The translations under genes and the position numbers were made by a program. From Oreocharis arfaki (lineage: Eukaryota; Chordata; Aves; Passeriformes; Paramythiidae), in contig VZRR01006730.1 in the NCBI GenBank assembly GCA_013398015.1, positions 62,139 to 126,138 on the forward strand: 64,000 bases of DNA, given 5' to 3'. Shown one piece after another: positions 31,901-43,130 of the stretch. The notes under the pieces are model-generated. The model saw only the letters and a list, made by a program, of their open reading frames with translations, had not been told where the DNA came from and ran no database searches. Numbering within the stretch: the first letter of the stretch is position 1; each line of letters opens with the position of its first letter.

Positions 31901-34455
31901 GTTCAGGGCTCTCCTGTGCCTGCAACAGAGGCCTCTGCTTGCCACCCTGAAGCTCATTTCCTATGGCATTGACACATCCACCAGTGATAAATGCTCTCCC
32001 TTCCTTCCTACCTGGAAGTCTGGACCCTGCTCTCACCCAGCTTCCTACTTGTATCCATCCCTGACTGGCCATCCACTTCCTCAGCTTGGTGGCCACAAAC
32101 TTCTTTAACCATAAGGGACAAGACAGATGTTTCCCAAAATTCCCTGGGAGCAAGAGTGGACCTGCATTCTGCATTCCCTGTAGCTCCTCTGGGCAGCCCA
32201 TCTCTGTCCTGCCCTGGCAGCCCAGCTGGCACAGATGGAGGTTGCTCCCACAGTCCATGGCAGCAGAGGCTCCCTAGGGCAGGAAGAGCCCCCGGGCAGA
32301 AAGAGAAGCATTGCTCTGTGGGTGGTGAGAAGAACAAGGTGCCACAGGTCCCTCTGCACCAGCTGGGCACCCGCTGCTTCTCCCTTTCCACAGCCTGCTC
32401 CCAGCCTCTGTGGGCAGCAGGAGGACATGGAGCAGGGCCATGCACCCATGCAGAGAGTACTGGCAAGCTCCCAAGCAGGTCTCTGTACCCACGAGTGAGG
32501 GTGAAGCTGTTTCCCCAGGGCCAGCTGTTGGGGAGGGCTCACCCAGCAGCACTCCAGCTTTCAAGGAGAACAAAACCCCTGTGGGGGCTGGAAGGGCTGA
32601 GTCACACAGCAAGGAGGGTGTGGGGCTCCCTGCCAGTCACGATTCTGTGGAGGAGTGGGCTTGGGGGCTGCTGTGCCCCTGGGAGGCACAAATCCCCCAG
32701 GAGGCGCAGCCAGAGACAGATGTCATTGTGACTTTTAGGGCCAGACAAAGGTTCCATAACTTGAAGTAGAGGTGCCAGTGGGCTGTGGTTACCAGGAAAA
32801 GACACAGCACTTCTTCAGCCCCTGCTGCTTCTCTGGTTGGGGTCAGGAGTGGCATGGGGACGTGCTGTGCCACAGCATCCTGCAGCAGAGGTGCCACAGG
32901 GCCATATGGAGGTGATGGGGAGTACTGGCATGAGGGATGAGATGCTCCTGATGACTCCCAAGGTGATACAACAGTCAGAGCAGGTTGAGGACAGGTTCCT
33001 GCTCCCATCATGTCAGACTTTCATGGGAAAACACTGGGATTACAGGTGACTGCAATGTGCTCTTGGTGCAATACATGATTGTAGGACCTTGCCATGATGC
33101 AGGGGATGGCTCTCATGGACACAAAATTTGAATTTTCCAGGGCCTAGCAGGTAAAGGCACAGCCTGTGAATCTGGGGCAGAACAAATCAGGCACATACGG
33201 GAGCTTTGTAGGGATGTCTTACCCCAGCTGACATCCGTAGCACCTGGGTGGGCTGGGACTGGGGCCACAAAGTCCAGTTGCAGCCCAGGACAAATAAATG
33301 ATGCAACTCTTCTGATGGATGTGGGCAGAGAACAGAAGGGCAGTTCTACCTTTGGATGCCAAGATTGGAGAAAAATTGACTTGAATAAGGAAAAATCAGG
33401 AATAATGTAGCCTCCTAAGTGGCAAGGAGCTGAGTGAGCCAGCTGGAAGGACAGGGGCCATGTTACAGCAATACCTTTGCTCAGCTGGGTACCACTGTCC
33501 ACAGCTGGGGCCCCTGTCCCTGGACAGATCTCATCCATGCTGGATGATTGGACACAACAGCAGGTACTTTGCTCTGCCGGGGCTGCTGCTGTCATGCAGT
33601 TTTCCAGGCTGCCTGACTTCACCTAACAGCAGGTCTGGTTAAGACAAGGGGCTGAGACCCAGCTCCCTGAGCCGCCCTTGCAGGCAGGCAGGTGCCAGCT
33701 GGACTGCAGGCAGAGAGGGATGGCTGAGTTGTCACCCTCCTCTGCCTTCCCAGACTCCGAAGAGTTAAGTGCCAGTTTCAAGTATCTCTAAGGTGACACC
33801 AGGCTGCCTGCTGGATGCAGCTCCCCGCAGCCCCCTCCCCACGCACACAGCACACACTCATGCTCACTTTCTGCTTTGTCTTTTGAGAGCTGCTCCAGGC
33901 TTTGTGCACAGGCACTTTCCTCGCTGCCTACCTTTCCCTGCTGCTCCTGCTCAGCTGCTGCTGCCGGGGACAGTGACAGACGTGCCTGGCTCCAGAGGGA
34001 CCTCGCAGAAGAAAATCCAAGCTCTCTTTCACTCGCTGCAAGCATCGCTATCCCTGGACTGTGCTTCTCCAGCAAACATCGTGTTCCCCACTCCCTCCCC
34101 GCTGCTCTCACGGTGCCAGCAGCTCTGAGGAGCAGCACCAACATCTTCAGGTTTGTGTCGGATATTCCTCCGCTTCAGAGTAGCAGGGCAGTAGAGACGG
34201 CAGGAGGCTGAGCTGCTGCGTCTGAGCTACCCAAGCTGCTATCAAGAGGCCAATAAATACCACTGCAAAAAGTTGGACGCTGTTTTTCCTTGTGCTTGTG
34301 CTCCCTCAGGGAGTTAAACCTTGCTGGGATAGTCCCACAGCCCTGGGGAGGCAAAGCAGAGCAGCCTGTGGGACCCTGTGGGGCACAACTGAGCTGCCCA
34401 AGAAGTTCTGGGGGCAGAGTGGGACTCCTCGCCTAGAGAGACACCTCACTCCAGC
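28956..34455. other. Intergenic region between CREB3L1 and DGKZ
   Basis: Only short frames without family resemblance occur. There is one AT-richer patch (about 30,400-30,560) with a TCF/LEF-like CTTTTGATC, a CCAATCA and a TAATTAG. Directly upstream of the alternative DGKZ exon, an AATAAATA near 34,250 could act as a weak TATA-like element about 200 bases before the ATG. That is speculative. Confidence 0.6.
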
Positions 34456-34694
34456 ATGGCTGAAGGTCCCGGGAGCTGGAGAGACTTCTCCCCTGCCAGC
34501 AGCGATGGTGAGATGGCCAGGGGAGCCACAGCAAGCCTCTGGGGAGCAGCAGATACAGAGAGCACTGGGCGAGGACAACGCTTGGGCCTCCGCAGCACGG
34601 ATCCAGCCTGGGAGGAGATGAGAGGAGCAGTGGCTGTGGCGGAGGTGGAGGAGCAGTTCCTGCACTTGGCCATCAGAAAGCAGGTCTCCTACAG
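34456..34694 (+). CDS. DGKZ: DGKZ alternative first coding exon (MAEG... form)
   Basis: The ATG at 34456 opens 79 codons plus two bases and runs into ACAG|GTAGGA at 34694/34695. The last residues, IRKQVSYR, match the peptide that precedes the shared 'KAIxKSxLQH' exon in the related kinase DGKI (there FRKQVSYR). The split Arg codon (AG+G) fits the acceptor at 63114 exactly, giving VSYRKAIAKS. The rest is Gly/Ala/Ser-rich and acidic, with no catalytic domain, as expected for a variable DGKZ N-terminus. The intron to the shared exon would be about 28 kb. Start choice: first ATG in frame, in an AGCATGG context. Alternative reading: a chance ORF, unlikely given the motif and phase match. Confidence 0.75.
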
Positions 34695-37031
34695 GTAGGA
34701 ACACCTGGGTCCCCAAGTGTCAGGGCTGCGCTGGGGCACTGGAGTGGCCTGTCCCTGAGGCATCTCCCTCCCAGGGGGTCAGGGCTGGCTCTTTCCACCG
34801 ACCACCAGCACATTCCCACCAGAAACTATCTCAGCATAGAGACAAGGCAACCAGTTAGTCCAGTCCGTCCCATCGCGTGCAAGAGCCCCCTCTGCAGTGG
34901 CAGTCCCATAATCACTTTTGCAGGGCCCCTTATTTTCCTTCTACCCAACTCCTCCTTCCCATGCTGGGGCTGCAGTGCCTCCTAGACAGTGGTCTGGGCC
35001 TTTTGGGGGTACCTTGCAGCAAGAGGAGATCTGTCCTGGCTTTTGATGTGACTCTTGTGTCACAGCTCCTGTGCTTACCCACCCCTGCTATCACCAAGCA
35101 AAGCTGGTAGAGGTGAAGAGTGATTCTTACAGCTCTGCTGGGGCTTATGGGAGACACTGCCTGGTGATACCCAGGTGAGCTCCTATTCCCAACTCCAGCC
35201 ATAATGTCCGAAATCCTGCTTGGCTCAGCATCTCCAGGACTTCAGCTCTATTCTGTCACAGCAAATGAGGTCTGGTGTCCCACCCTGCCTTTTCTTTTGC
35301 TAGAAGTGTGTCTAAGCCCTCCTGTGATTTACTACCCCCCATCTTTGCAGGATGGCTTTCAGGTGTAAGTGAGGAGAAATCCTTTGACCCTGCACCTGCC
35401 CCTAGTAAACATGAGCACTTGCAGGACTGACCCTGGACTGCTGTGAGGGTCTGGGACTGAGAGGAGGGGGGAAGGCAGGAGCTGCCTTATTACCATTCTC
35501 CAGAGCTGGCTTGGCCCAGAGATGTGTGTCCTTCTGAGCTCCATGTCACCGTGTCATGCCATGCTCAGCAAGTGCCACAAAGTTTACAAGCAGGTGGAAC
35601 ACTGACATGGAGAATCTTGGTGCCATGCCCACTGCCATGGCAGACAGAAGCTGGATGAGCTCTCCTGTTTCTGGTCCGGGCCTTGGGGACCCTGGGGTGC
35701 AGAGCTCTGCCAGGGGAAAGACTTTGGGCAGGAGCTGTTGGTCACCCCCCATCTGCACTCCCATGTGTACAGCAGCCCTTTCCTCCGCCTTGCAAGGGCT
35801 TCAGTGCAAGCTGTGAGCAAATTGCTCTCTAATACTGCAGTAATGGGAACTAATGGGAAACCTTATTAGTTCCTGCAGAGCAGGAGGGGCCCCGAAGCTG
35901 ACTCATCCCCAGCACTTGTTATTCGTGCCGTGGGTGTCGAGCAGGAGCCGGGGGAGGGGGGCAGAGACCTCCCCAGGTGCCCTGTGTTCCTGAGCCTTTT
36001 CACGAGCTGGGGCACCACGTAGCCCTCCTGGTCCTCATTCTGTACCCAGGGCTGCTCACTGAGGTGCCAGGCAGAGCTGGGAGGGTCTCTGCCCGGATGC
36101 CACAGAGAATGAGGAATTACTGTGCCAAGCAGAGCAGGATTTTCTCCTCTTAGCTGTCTTCTCCAGATGTGCATGGTGCGTTTTGTGAGCAGATTAGCCA
36201 GCTGCAATTTTCCAGCCTCCCCAGGGCAGGAAGGGACCATATTGCCACCTAAATTATCAGCCTGAATTTGTTCCAGAATTGTCTAAGGTTGCTAGAGATT
36301 GTATACACGCTGCCCATCCCATCCCGGCTGCCCCGAGCAGGTGGCTCAGTTGACATGCTCCAGCCTGTGCTGCCCTTACAAAGAGCAACTCTGTCCTACA
36401 CAACCCTCACAAGGGGTCTCTTTGCAAAGGGCTTTCCCCCATCCAATGCAGGCTTTGCAGAAAGGAGGATTCTGAGAGGTTGGAGAGAATGCTGCAGCAA
36501 CCTGCAGGCCAGCAGCAAAGGAAGGAATGCTTGGGATGAGCTGCTTCCTCCACCCAGTGTTTTGGACAGCCAAGCAAAGGGAAGGAGAAATGGGAGAGGA
36601 AGTGTCTGAGGTTGGGAACCTGCTTGTTCTGTCCCGTGACACCCATGTAGTTTCGGGTCTGGCTGCTTCCTCGGGCTGGTCAGGTGGTGATGGAGCTGTT
36701 ACCCAGAGGTGGGCTAACCTTCTATCATGTGCCCCTCCTGCAGCATGAGAAGTCCTAGGGGGCTGACAAAAATCCCCTTGCTGTGCTGTCCAGCTCTGGA
36801 GACACTTACTGAACCCTGGTACAGAGTTTGGAGGACCTCCTCCATGGGCTGTGGGCATCACAGGTATCCTCAATGTCAGCCGAAGGTTGGAGGCCCCAGC
36901 CCCCTTGCTGCCAACCTGCCTGCCTCTGCTGGGACCCATTAGTCATCACGAGGGGCAGGCAGCATAAGCTGCTATATAAAGGTTTTGAAATGAGCAGAAA
37001 TGATATTAATCCCATGGAAATAAAGTTCCTT

Positions 37032-37106
37032 CCATAAATAGCTGCCACGGTGTACGGAGGTGCCTTGGGCGGGTAGAAGAGAGCTCAGCACTCAGGTTAT
37101 ATTTAG
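37032..37106. promoter_or_regulatory. MEF2-like site with adjacent CArG-like box
   Basis: TTATATTTAG at 37097-37106 reads CTAAATATAA on the other strand, matching the MEF2 consensus YTAWWWWTAR. CCATAAATAG at 37032-37041 is one base off the SRF CArG box. Motif-only evidence. Confidence 0.35.
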
Positions 37107-37952
37107 GGATTTGAGTAGCAGTTTCGTGCCAAACTTATTAATGATGCTGGCTTGTGCACCAGATTTGCACATTCTGGGACAATTTTCCTAGCAAGGAGGT
37201 GCCTCTGCAATGCCAGAAGGACCCAATGCCCTCTGTCACCACAGCAAACCCAGAGCAAGCACCAGGGCTGTGTGCCTCGATCCCCAGACAGTCACTTTGG
37301 CCAAGGGGAGTCCAAAGTGAGCTCCTGCTTGCCTTGAGTGTCTCCACCAAGGTTTTGTGGTGAGGCAGGATCATCCCTAGTTCCCAGAGTGGGGTAGCTC
37401 CGGTGGCAATAAGGCAAGCTAGAGGCTGGTGGAACTTTGCTGTAGGGAAAGCCGACCTGGAGCCAGAGGTCTGGGACAGGTGGGGGCAGGTCACAGCAGC
37501 GCCGTGCAACCTCTCCCGAGGAGTTGTGGGTTCCCTCTCAATTTCATCATTGCTTTCAGGGTGATGCTTGCAGCAGTAGGCTTTGTCACTGCCTCTGCTC
37601 CCAGCAACCCAGCCCGGAGGGGTTTTCACCCAGAAAGGAAACCACAAGCGCACAAAAGCTTCTGTACGAGCTCTCCGCAGGCTCCGTCTATGGGCGGGGT
37701 GCCAGGAGTCAGACACGTACCCTTCGGCTCTCGGTCACGGCCAGAGGTAGCGCCCGGACCAGCCCACGCACCACAGGGCTCCACACAGGCATCTCTGGCA
37801 GCGGGAAGAGTGGGTCCTATGGACCTCTGTGCCACCCAGCCAGCTCCCGTCCCTGCTAGGGAGATGTGAGGCACCTCGGCTGTTCAGCGCGGTCCCCGGC
37901 TGGCAGATAGGACGCAGCTAATGCATCTCACAGGCTGTTCTGTGCCAGGAAG

Positions 37953-37962
37953 CTAAATATAA
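37953..37962 (+). promoter_or_regulatory. MEF2-consensus site (or TATA-like element)
   Basis: CTAAATATAA is identical in sequence to the reverse complement of the site at 37097-37106. It follows a CpG-rich, Sp1-containing patch, so it could instead be a TATA-like element of an unrecognised start site. Confidence 0.35.
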
Positions 37963-40439
37963 CCCGCAGAGTGGAGCACAGGGGGCTGCTTTGTAATGTA
38001 AATAGCAAGGGAGCTTGGTCATAGAGCAGGCAGGCCAGAGGGGAGAGCTGGCAGGAGCTGCTGGAGAGAGGGAGGTAGGAGTCCTTAGGGGCCCAGGGGA
38101 AGACGGTTGCAACTCTCTGCTGTCTTCTCTTCCTTTTGCCTTCAGATCTGGACTCTGGATGTTTGTGAAGTCCCAGGACAGCCTGGGCAGCGCAGGGGCT
38201 GAGAAGGAAGGAAAGGAGAGCCTCCATTGCCTGCAGGGAGAAAGGGATAGAGAGGGGATCTCCTTCCTCAGAGTCCTGCCTGCTGGCCTTTTTTAATCGT
38301 GTTAGCCCTGCTCTGCAGAGCCGCATAATCAAATTCCCATTCGTTTCCAGCAAGCCAAGCCTGCTCCACTCTGACAGAAACATCTGTCTCCGCATCCCTC
38401 TGTGCAGCAGGGGAAAGGAGATGAGTGGCACAGCCAGAGGGAAGTGCTGGAAGTGAGCAGGTGGCTCCTCACAGAGCTTGGTCTGGGGTGACAAGCAAGT
38501 GTCTCCCCTGCCCTGACTCTCTCCAGAACCAGGGACAAGCTCTGCTGGGCCCCACTGTCAGACACAGGCTCTGGTGCATGGCACAGGGGTGGGATGGATT
38601 CGGAGTTGGCATCACCGTGTGCTTGGGGCACAGTGCTGGTGTGTGTTCACTCTCATTCTGGCCTTCATTCTGGATGTTCCTATGTGCAAGGCAGTGGTGA
38701 ACTGAATATGGGACTGTGTGTAACAAGAGATAGAAACATCCCAAGAGGCAATTTTGGAGAAACAGGGAGGTTGTGGGTACAGCCTAGCTGTGTAGGGACA
38801 TACCTGCAGCAGTCCCAGGGAGGGGTGGCATAATGCAGCCCCAAGCCCCATCTTAAACCACGCACACTTTCTGGTTTAAGCTGACCCACGACCCTGCTGC
38901 TGCCGGAGGGGATGCTCCTGCCCTTCCCCCTGCTGTGGATTTTCCACATCAGGCAAGCTAGGTCAGCTCCCTGAGGCAGCAGAACACAGCCTCCCTCCCC
39001 TGCTTGTCCCCACAACCACAGCCTCAGCTTTGCATGTGGTGTGGACGTGCAGGGGGACCATGGGCTGGGACTCCCCGAGCAGGCGAGCAGGGAGGTTGTT
39101 GGGGCACTAACCAGTATTAGGGGCAATGCCAACCTGCATCTGAACACTCCTGGGTGAGCAGAGCTGGGATCCCTGAACCAAGAGCCATCCCTTCGCCTGA
39201 CCACTCCCTCCTTTATCTGATCCTGTTCACAATGCATCCCACAGGCAGGTATCCTGCTGAGTTTGGCTGAAGCAGGCAGCTTAATCCTTACAGTATCAGG
39301 GTGCTGCACAAACTAGCAAGAAGGCAAGGGTGCCAGCACAGTGACCCCCATCCCTCTCCTGTGCTGCACACAGAGAAGCCTGTGCCAGAAGGGTCTGTCT
39401 TCTCTGGCCTCCTGACCAAGACCAGCCAGGACTGGGATTCCTAGGGGTTCCTCCACAGTTTTGCACCAAGCCCAAGGGACAGAACTATGAAAGGACACAT
39501 GGACACAGCACACAGAGGATGGTGAAGGCCCCAGGGCAGGGTGTGTTACTTCTCCAACAGCCTCACCAAGCCCCAGTGCTTCTGATGCTCCTGGGTAAGA
39601 GGACGAGACATCAACACCACGAGACAGAGAACGAAACATGAAAGGGAAATGTCTGCAGGCAGGGAGAAAATGCAACTAATCCATCATGGCATGCAAAGCA
39701 GCAGGGATGACGAACCTTTTCCGCAACAACAAAACTCTCCCCTCCCTGATCTGTGAGCTGGAGTTAGGCATCCAGGACCTGCCTCTTCCTCTCTCTGCAC
39801 AGTAATTAGTGCAGTGGCTTGTGTTCAGTTTCAGAGCTTGCCTGGTGAGATCGAGGTCTGTCAATGCTTTTTTTTTTTGCTTTTGATGATGGAGTTTAAA
39901 GCAAGACCATGTGCCCCTTTAGAAATGCCATCTGTGCAGGCTCCCAGGACCAGCTTTGCTTGCTTGCCTTTCTCTGGTCCACAGAAGCTGTCCACAGACC
40001 CTCTTGGTGATCTGAAGCTCTCCTGGAGCCAGAGCACACCAAGGAGCATTTGGTTGTGAAGAGCTGGGGTTTTTGGAGGTGGGGACAGGCTGGGCCTGCA
40101 GGCTTAGGCTGTGTTGCCCCAGACTGGGGGATGGATGATGAATGTCAGGCTGTTTCTCCACTCTTTGGAGGCCTCCTAGATGCTTCTACTTGTCACACTG
40201 CCCATTCCTGGTTTACCAAGGCATTTTTTGAACGAACTCCAGTGCAGAGTGAGCAGATGCTGGATGTTGTTCTCAGACCCGCCACACAGGGAGGACGCAT
40301 ACCCCCAGGGGTTGTGAGTGCTGCGGTGCCCTGCAGCGTAAGGCTGTGCATGGCATAGGGTGGGTGTCAGGAGGACAACCCCACTGCCATGGCCCAGTGT
40401 AGATGGCGGTGCTGGCACAGCTTTGGGAGAAGGGGCTGT

Positions 40440-41646
40440 CTCAAGTCTGGGGGCATTTAAAGAACCAGCCAGCAAGGCAGGTGCGGCTCCTCGGCGCGCA
40501 GCCCGGCGTGCCAGGACGTGCTCCTGCTTGCTGAGGGTGCGCACGAGGCTTCGCTGGAGCCGACCCAGCACAGGAGATGGCCAGCGCCGTGGGAAGAAGG
40601 CCGCGCAGCCGGCTGCGGTGACAGCCGCCCTCACACTTCCAGGAAGTGCAGAGAGAGGAACCAGGTGGAGGGTGCAAACAAAGCCGGGGCCTCGGGCGGG
40701 CGGCGGAGCACTGCCAGGGACCTGCCCTCGGGATGACTCCGGAAAGCGGCCGCCGGGGGAGGAAGAGCGAGAGTGAACCCCGAGCTGGCTGAGCGCATCA
40801 GCTCATGCTGCGGCAGATGTGGCGGCATCGCTCCTGGGACGTTCCCCAGAGCCCTCCGGGGGACGTAGATATAAGGTACCCACCGAGCTGGGCTCTGCCG
40901 CCTTCCTCGTACTGTGGGGGGCTAAGGTGCTCTGGGAGGTGCTGACAGCCCATGCTTCGGGGGCTGGGGGGAAGGCTTCCCGTGCTCGCCTAGCGCCTTG
41001 CCAGCAATCCCCTCCTCTTCTCTTAGTGCCTGGGCTTGCGCAGCACAACCTCCCAGCCAGGATGTCACAGGGCCGCGCGGGCGCTTTCGACGCCAAGCCT
41101 GTGAGCACAGCCGGCCAGCCGGGCTTTGCCTGGGCTGTCGGTTTCTGGGAAGCCGCAAGGTGTGTCCCCATCCCCACAGGCCCTCCTGGAAGCGGCTGGT
41201 GCTCGAGGTTGCCAGTGGGACCTGCTCCAGGGTGCTAGGGGTCGGCAGAAGCACCATGCAGCGGGCCCTGCCCTCGCAGCTCCGGCTTTCAGCCTGGCTC
41301 CGCGCCCTTGGACAGCGGGGAAGCTGCTATAGCAGCCGGCGCATTTGCCACGGAAAGGAGGGCTGGGAGAGCTGCTCTTTGCCTGGAATGGCAGCCATGG
41401 CGAGCAGGCCAGCCCCTGCCCGTGCCGCTGCCCGCTGAGCCAGCGGCCGCCGGGCCAGGGTGTCGCTGGACTCAGGGAGAAGAGGGGCAGGCGCTCGCCG
41501 GGCTGAGTAAGAGCCTCAATGCCGGCCTCGGCGACAAGGCCGGCAGTGGCTGCCGGTCCCCGGAGAGGGCGGTGGGGCTGTTGACTCCGTCCGCTCCGTC
41601 CGGCGGTGAACAATGGGAGGCGGAGGCAGGGGGAGGCTCCGCTTCT
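40440..41646. promoter_or_regulatory. CpG island, left half, probable DGKZ promoter
   Basis: A sharp rise in GC and CpG begins near 40,440 and continues up to the N gap, with GCGGCCGC-type sequence and several CpG clusters. Open frames here are the long, low-complexity kind produced by high GC and have no recognisable family. An internal CpG island upstream of shared DGKZ exons fits the promoter of the widely expressed DGKZ isoform. This is inference from position. Confidence 0.6.
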
Positions 41647-41999
41647 NNNNNNNNNNNNNNNNNNNNNNNNNNNNNNNNNNNNNNNNNNNNNNNNNNNNNN
41701 NNNNNNNNNNNNNNNNNNNNNNNNNNNNNNNNNNNNNNNNNNNNNNNNNNNNNNNNNNNNNNNNNNNNNNNNNNNNNNNNNNNNNNNNNNNNNNNNNNNN
41801 NNNNNNNNNNNNNNNNNNNNNNNNNNNNNNNNNNNNNNNNNNNNNNNNNNNNNNNNNNNNNNNNNNNNNNNNNNNNNNNNNNNNNNNNNNNNNNNNNNNN
41901 NNNNNNNNNNNNNNNNNNNNNNNNNNNNNNNNNNNNNNNNNNNNNNNNNNNNNNNNNNNNNNNNNNNNNNNNNNNNNNNNNNNNNNNNNNNNNNNNNNN
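41647..41999. other. 353-base assembly gap in the CpG island
   Basis: A run of N sits at the most GC-rich point of the island. The sequence on both sides is non-coding in appearance. The gap is large enough to hide a first coding exon of about 55 codons, the size expected for the ubiquitous DGKZ isoform. Confidence 0.95.
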
Positions 42000-42600
42000 G
42001 GGACGGTGGGTCCCGCCGGGCGGGCGAGCTCGCAGTGGTGCCTGCGCCGCCACCCCGGCACCTGGTGGCGGAGCGGGGCCGGAGGGAGCGAGGCTCCCGG
42101 ACAAGGGCTGTCTGCTTGCGGCTGGAGCATCCGGAACGGACTCGGCGTAGCACCGGCTTCCGAGGAACCTCCCGCCGCCGGGCTGTCGGCAGCCGCCTCA
42201 CCAGGCCCGGTCGAGGGGCTGACCCCGGTTGAGCGCAGCCGCAGGGTGATGCGGGACACGGTGTGGGGATGGAGCGGGGAGTTTGCTTTTCCCTCCTTTC
42301 GAGCTCTTGGCTCGAGCGGTGGGAAGCTGGGGAGCATTGCCCTCGCTGCGCGCTGTCCTCCCCGTGGAGTCGGAGCCTCGTCTCTGGGGGATTCGCTTCC
42401 ACCCGCCCAGAACTGCCTGTCTCCATCCCCGCACGCCCGTCCCGTGCTTTGCCTGCGACGCTGGCAGTCCTGCCGCGCCGGGGGATGGCTATGCTCGCTG
42501 GGATCCCGGCTTCGCATGCGTCCTTCCCAGACCCAGCCGGGCTCCTTGTGCCTCCCTAAGCCTCTCTGTTGGCCTCGTGGGGATTTTGGACCGTGTAAGT
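42000..42600. promoter_or_regulatory. CpG island, right half
   Basis: High CpG density continues after the gap and fades by about 42,550. No splice acceptor with coding sequence was recognised, so this is best read as the start of the first intron after a hidden exon. Confidence 0.55.
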
Positions 42601-42664
42601 GAAGAACCTCGAAGTACCAGAGCATGGTACCTCTGCCGTCCGGAGGTCTTTGAAGACGCTGAAT

Positions 42665-43130
42665 ACCTGAGGTCTGAAGGAACCTCTGGAGATCGCCTGG
42701 TCCACACTGCTGTCTCAAAGCAGAGTCGAATTTGATCGGGCTACTGATGTTGAGTTTTGAGTGGTGCCAGGGGTGTAGAGAACACAGCTTCCATGGACAC
42801 TCACTCTCCTGCTTCAGCTCCTCGGGATTTTTTTCTTCTAATAGCTATTCAATTTTCCTTGTTGCAACCTGTGCCTGGTCTCTCTCAGGTTGTCACTGTG
42901 CACATCTGGGCAGCATCTGACCCAGTTCTCTGTACCTTCCCATCAGGTTGCTGAAGACAGTAATTATGTTCCCCCTCAAACTTTTCTGCAGGCCAAACCA
43001 CCCCCATTATCTCCTTCTCTCCTTGTACTTGGTTACTCTTGCCCCCAGCCGTGTTGGTGGCCCTGTGGCAAACTTGCTACATCTCATGAGTATTTTCGGC
43101 GTATGGGAGCAGTTGAAGCAGGATAAAGTG
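42665..43130 (-). repeat. CR1 LINE fragment, antisense
   Basis: On the + strand the order follows reverse-complement CR1: a 'cctctggagatcgcctggtc' start, 'caaagcagagtcgaatttga', 'gttgagttttgag', the segment ending 'ttccttgttgcaacctgtgc', 'tgtcactgtgcacatctggg', 'tgtaccttcccatcaggttg', and a 'gtgttggtggccctgtggca' end. It is moderately diverged with no coding capacity left. The position just after the CpG island means it lies in a DGKZ intron. Confidence 0.85.

Larger units (their letters stand above)
34695..40439 (+). other. DGKZ 5' intronic space; possible muscle-type regulatory region
   Basis: No coding exon was recognised. An AT-richer patch at 36,950-37,200 and a second at 37,920-38,010 each hold a perfect MEF2-consensus site. 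A GC-richer patch with CpGs and a GGGCGGGG Sp1-type box lies at 37,680-37,870. Confidence 0.5.

Noticed and set aside
31991..32731. 246-codon + frame in the intergenic region
   Set aside because: Ser/Pro/Gly-rich low-complexity translation, with equally long frames on the opposite strand at the same place. No family match.
41065..42718. Several 200-450 codon frames on both strands around the CpG island
   Set aside because: All owe their length to 353 unknown bases and to high GC that removes stop codons. Flanking residues show no family.
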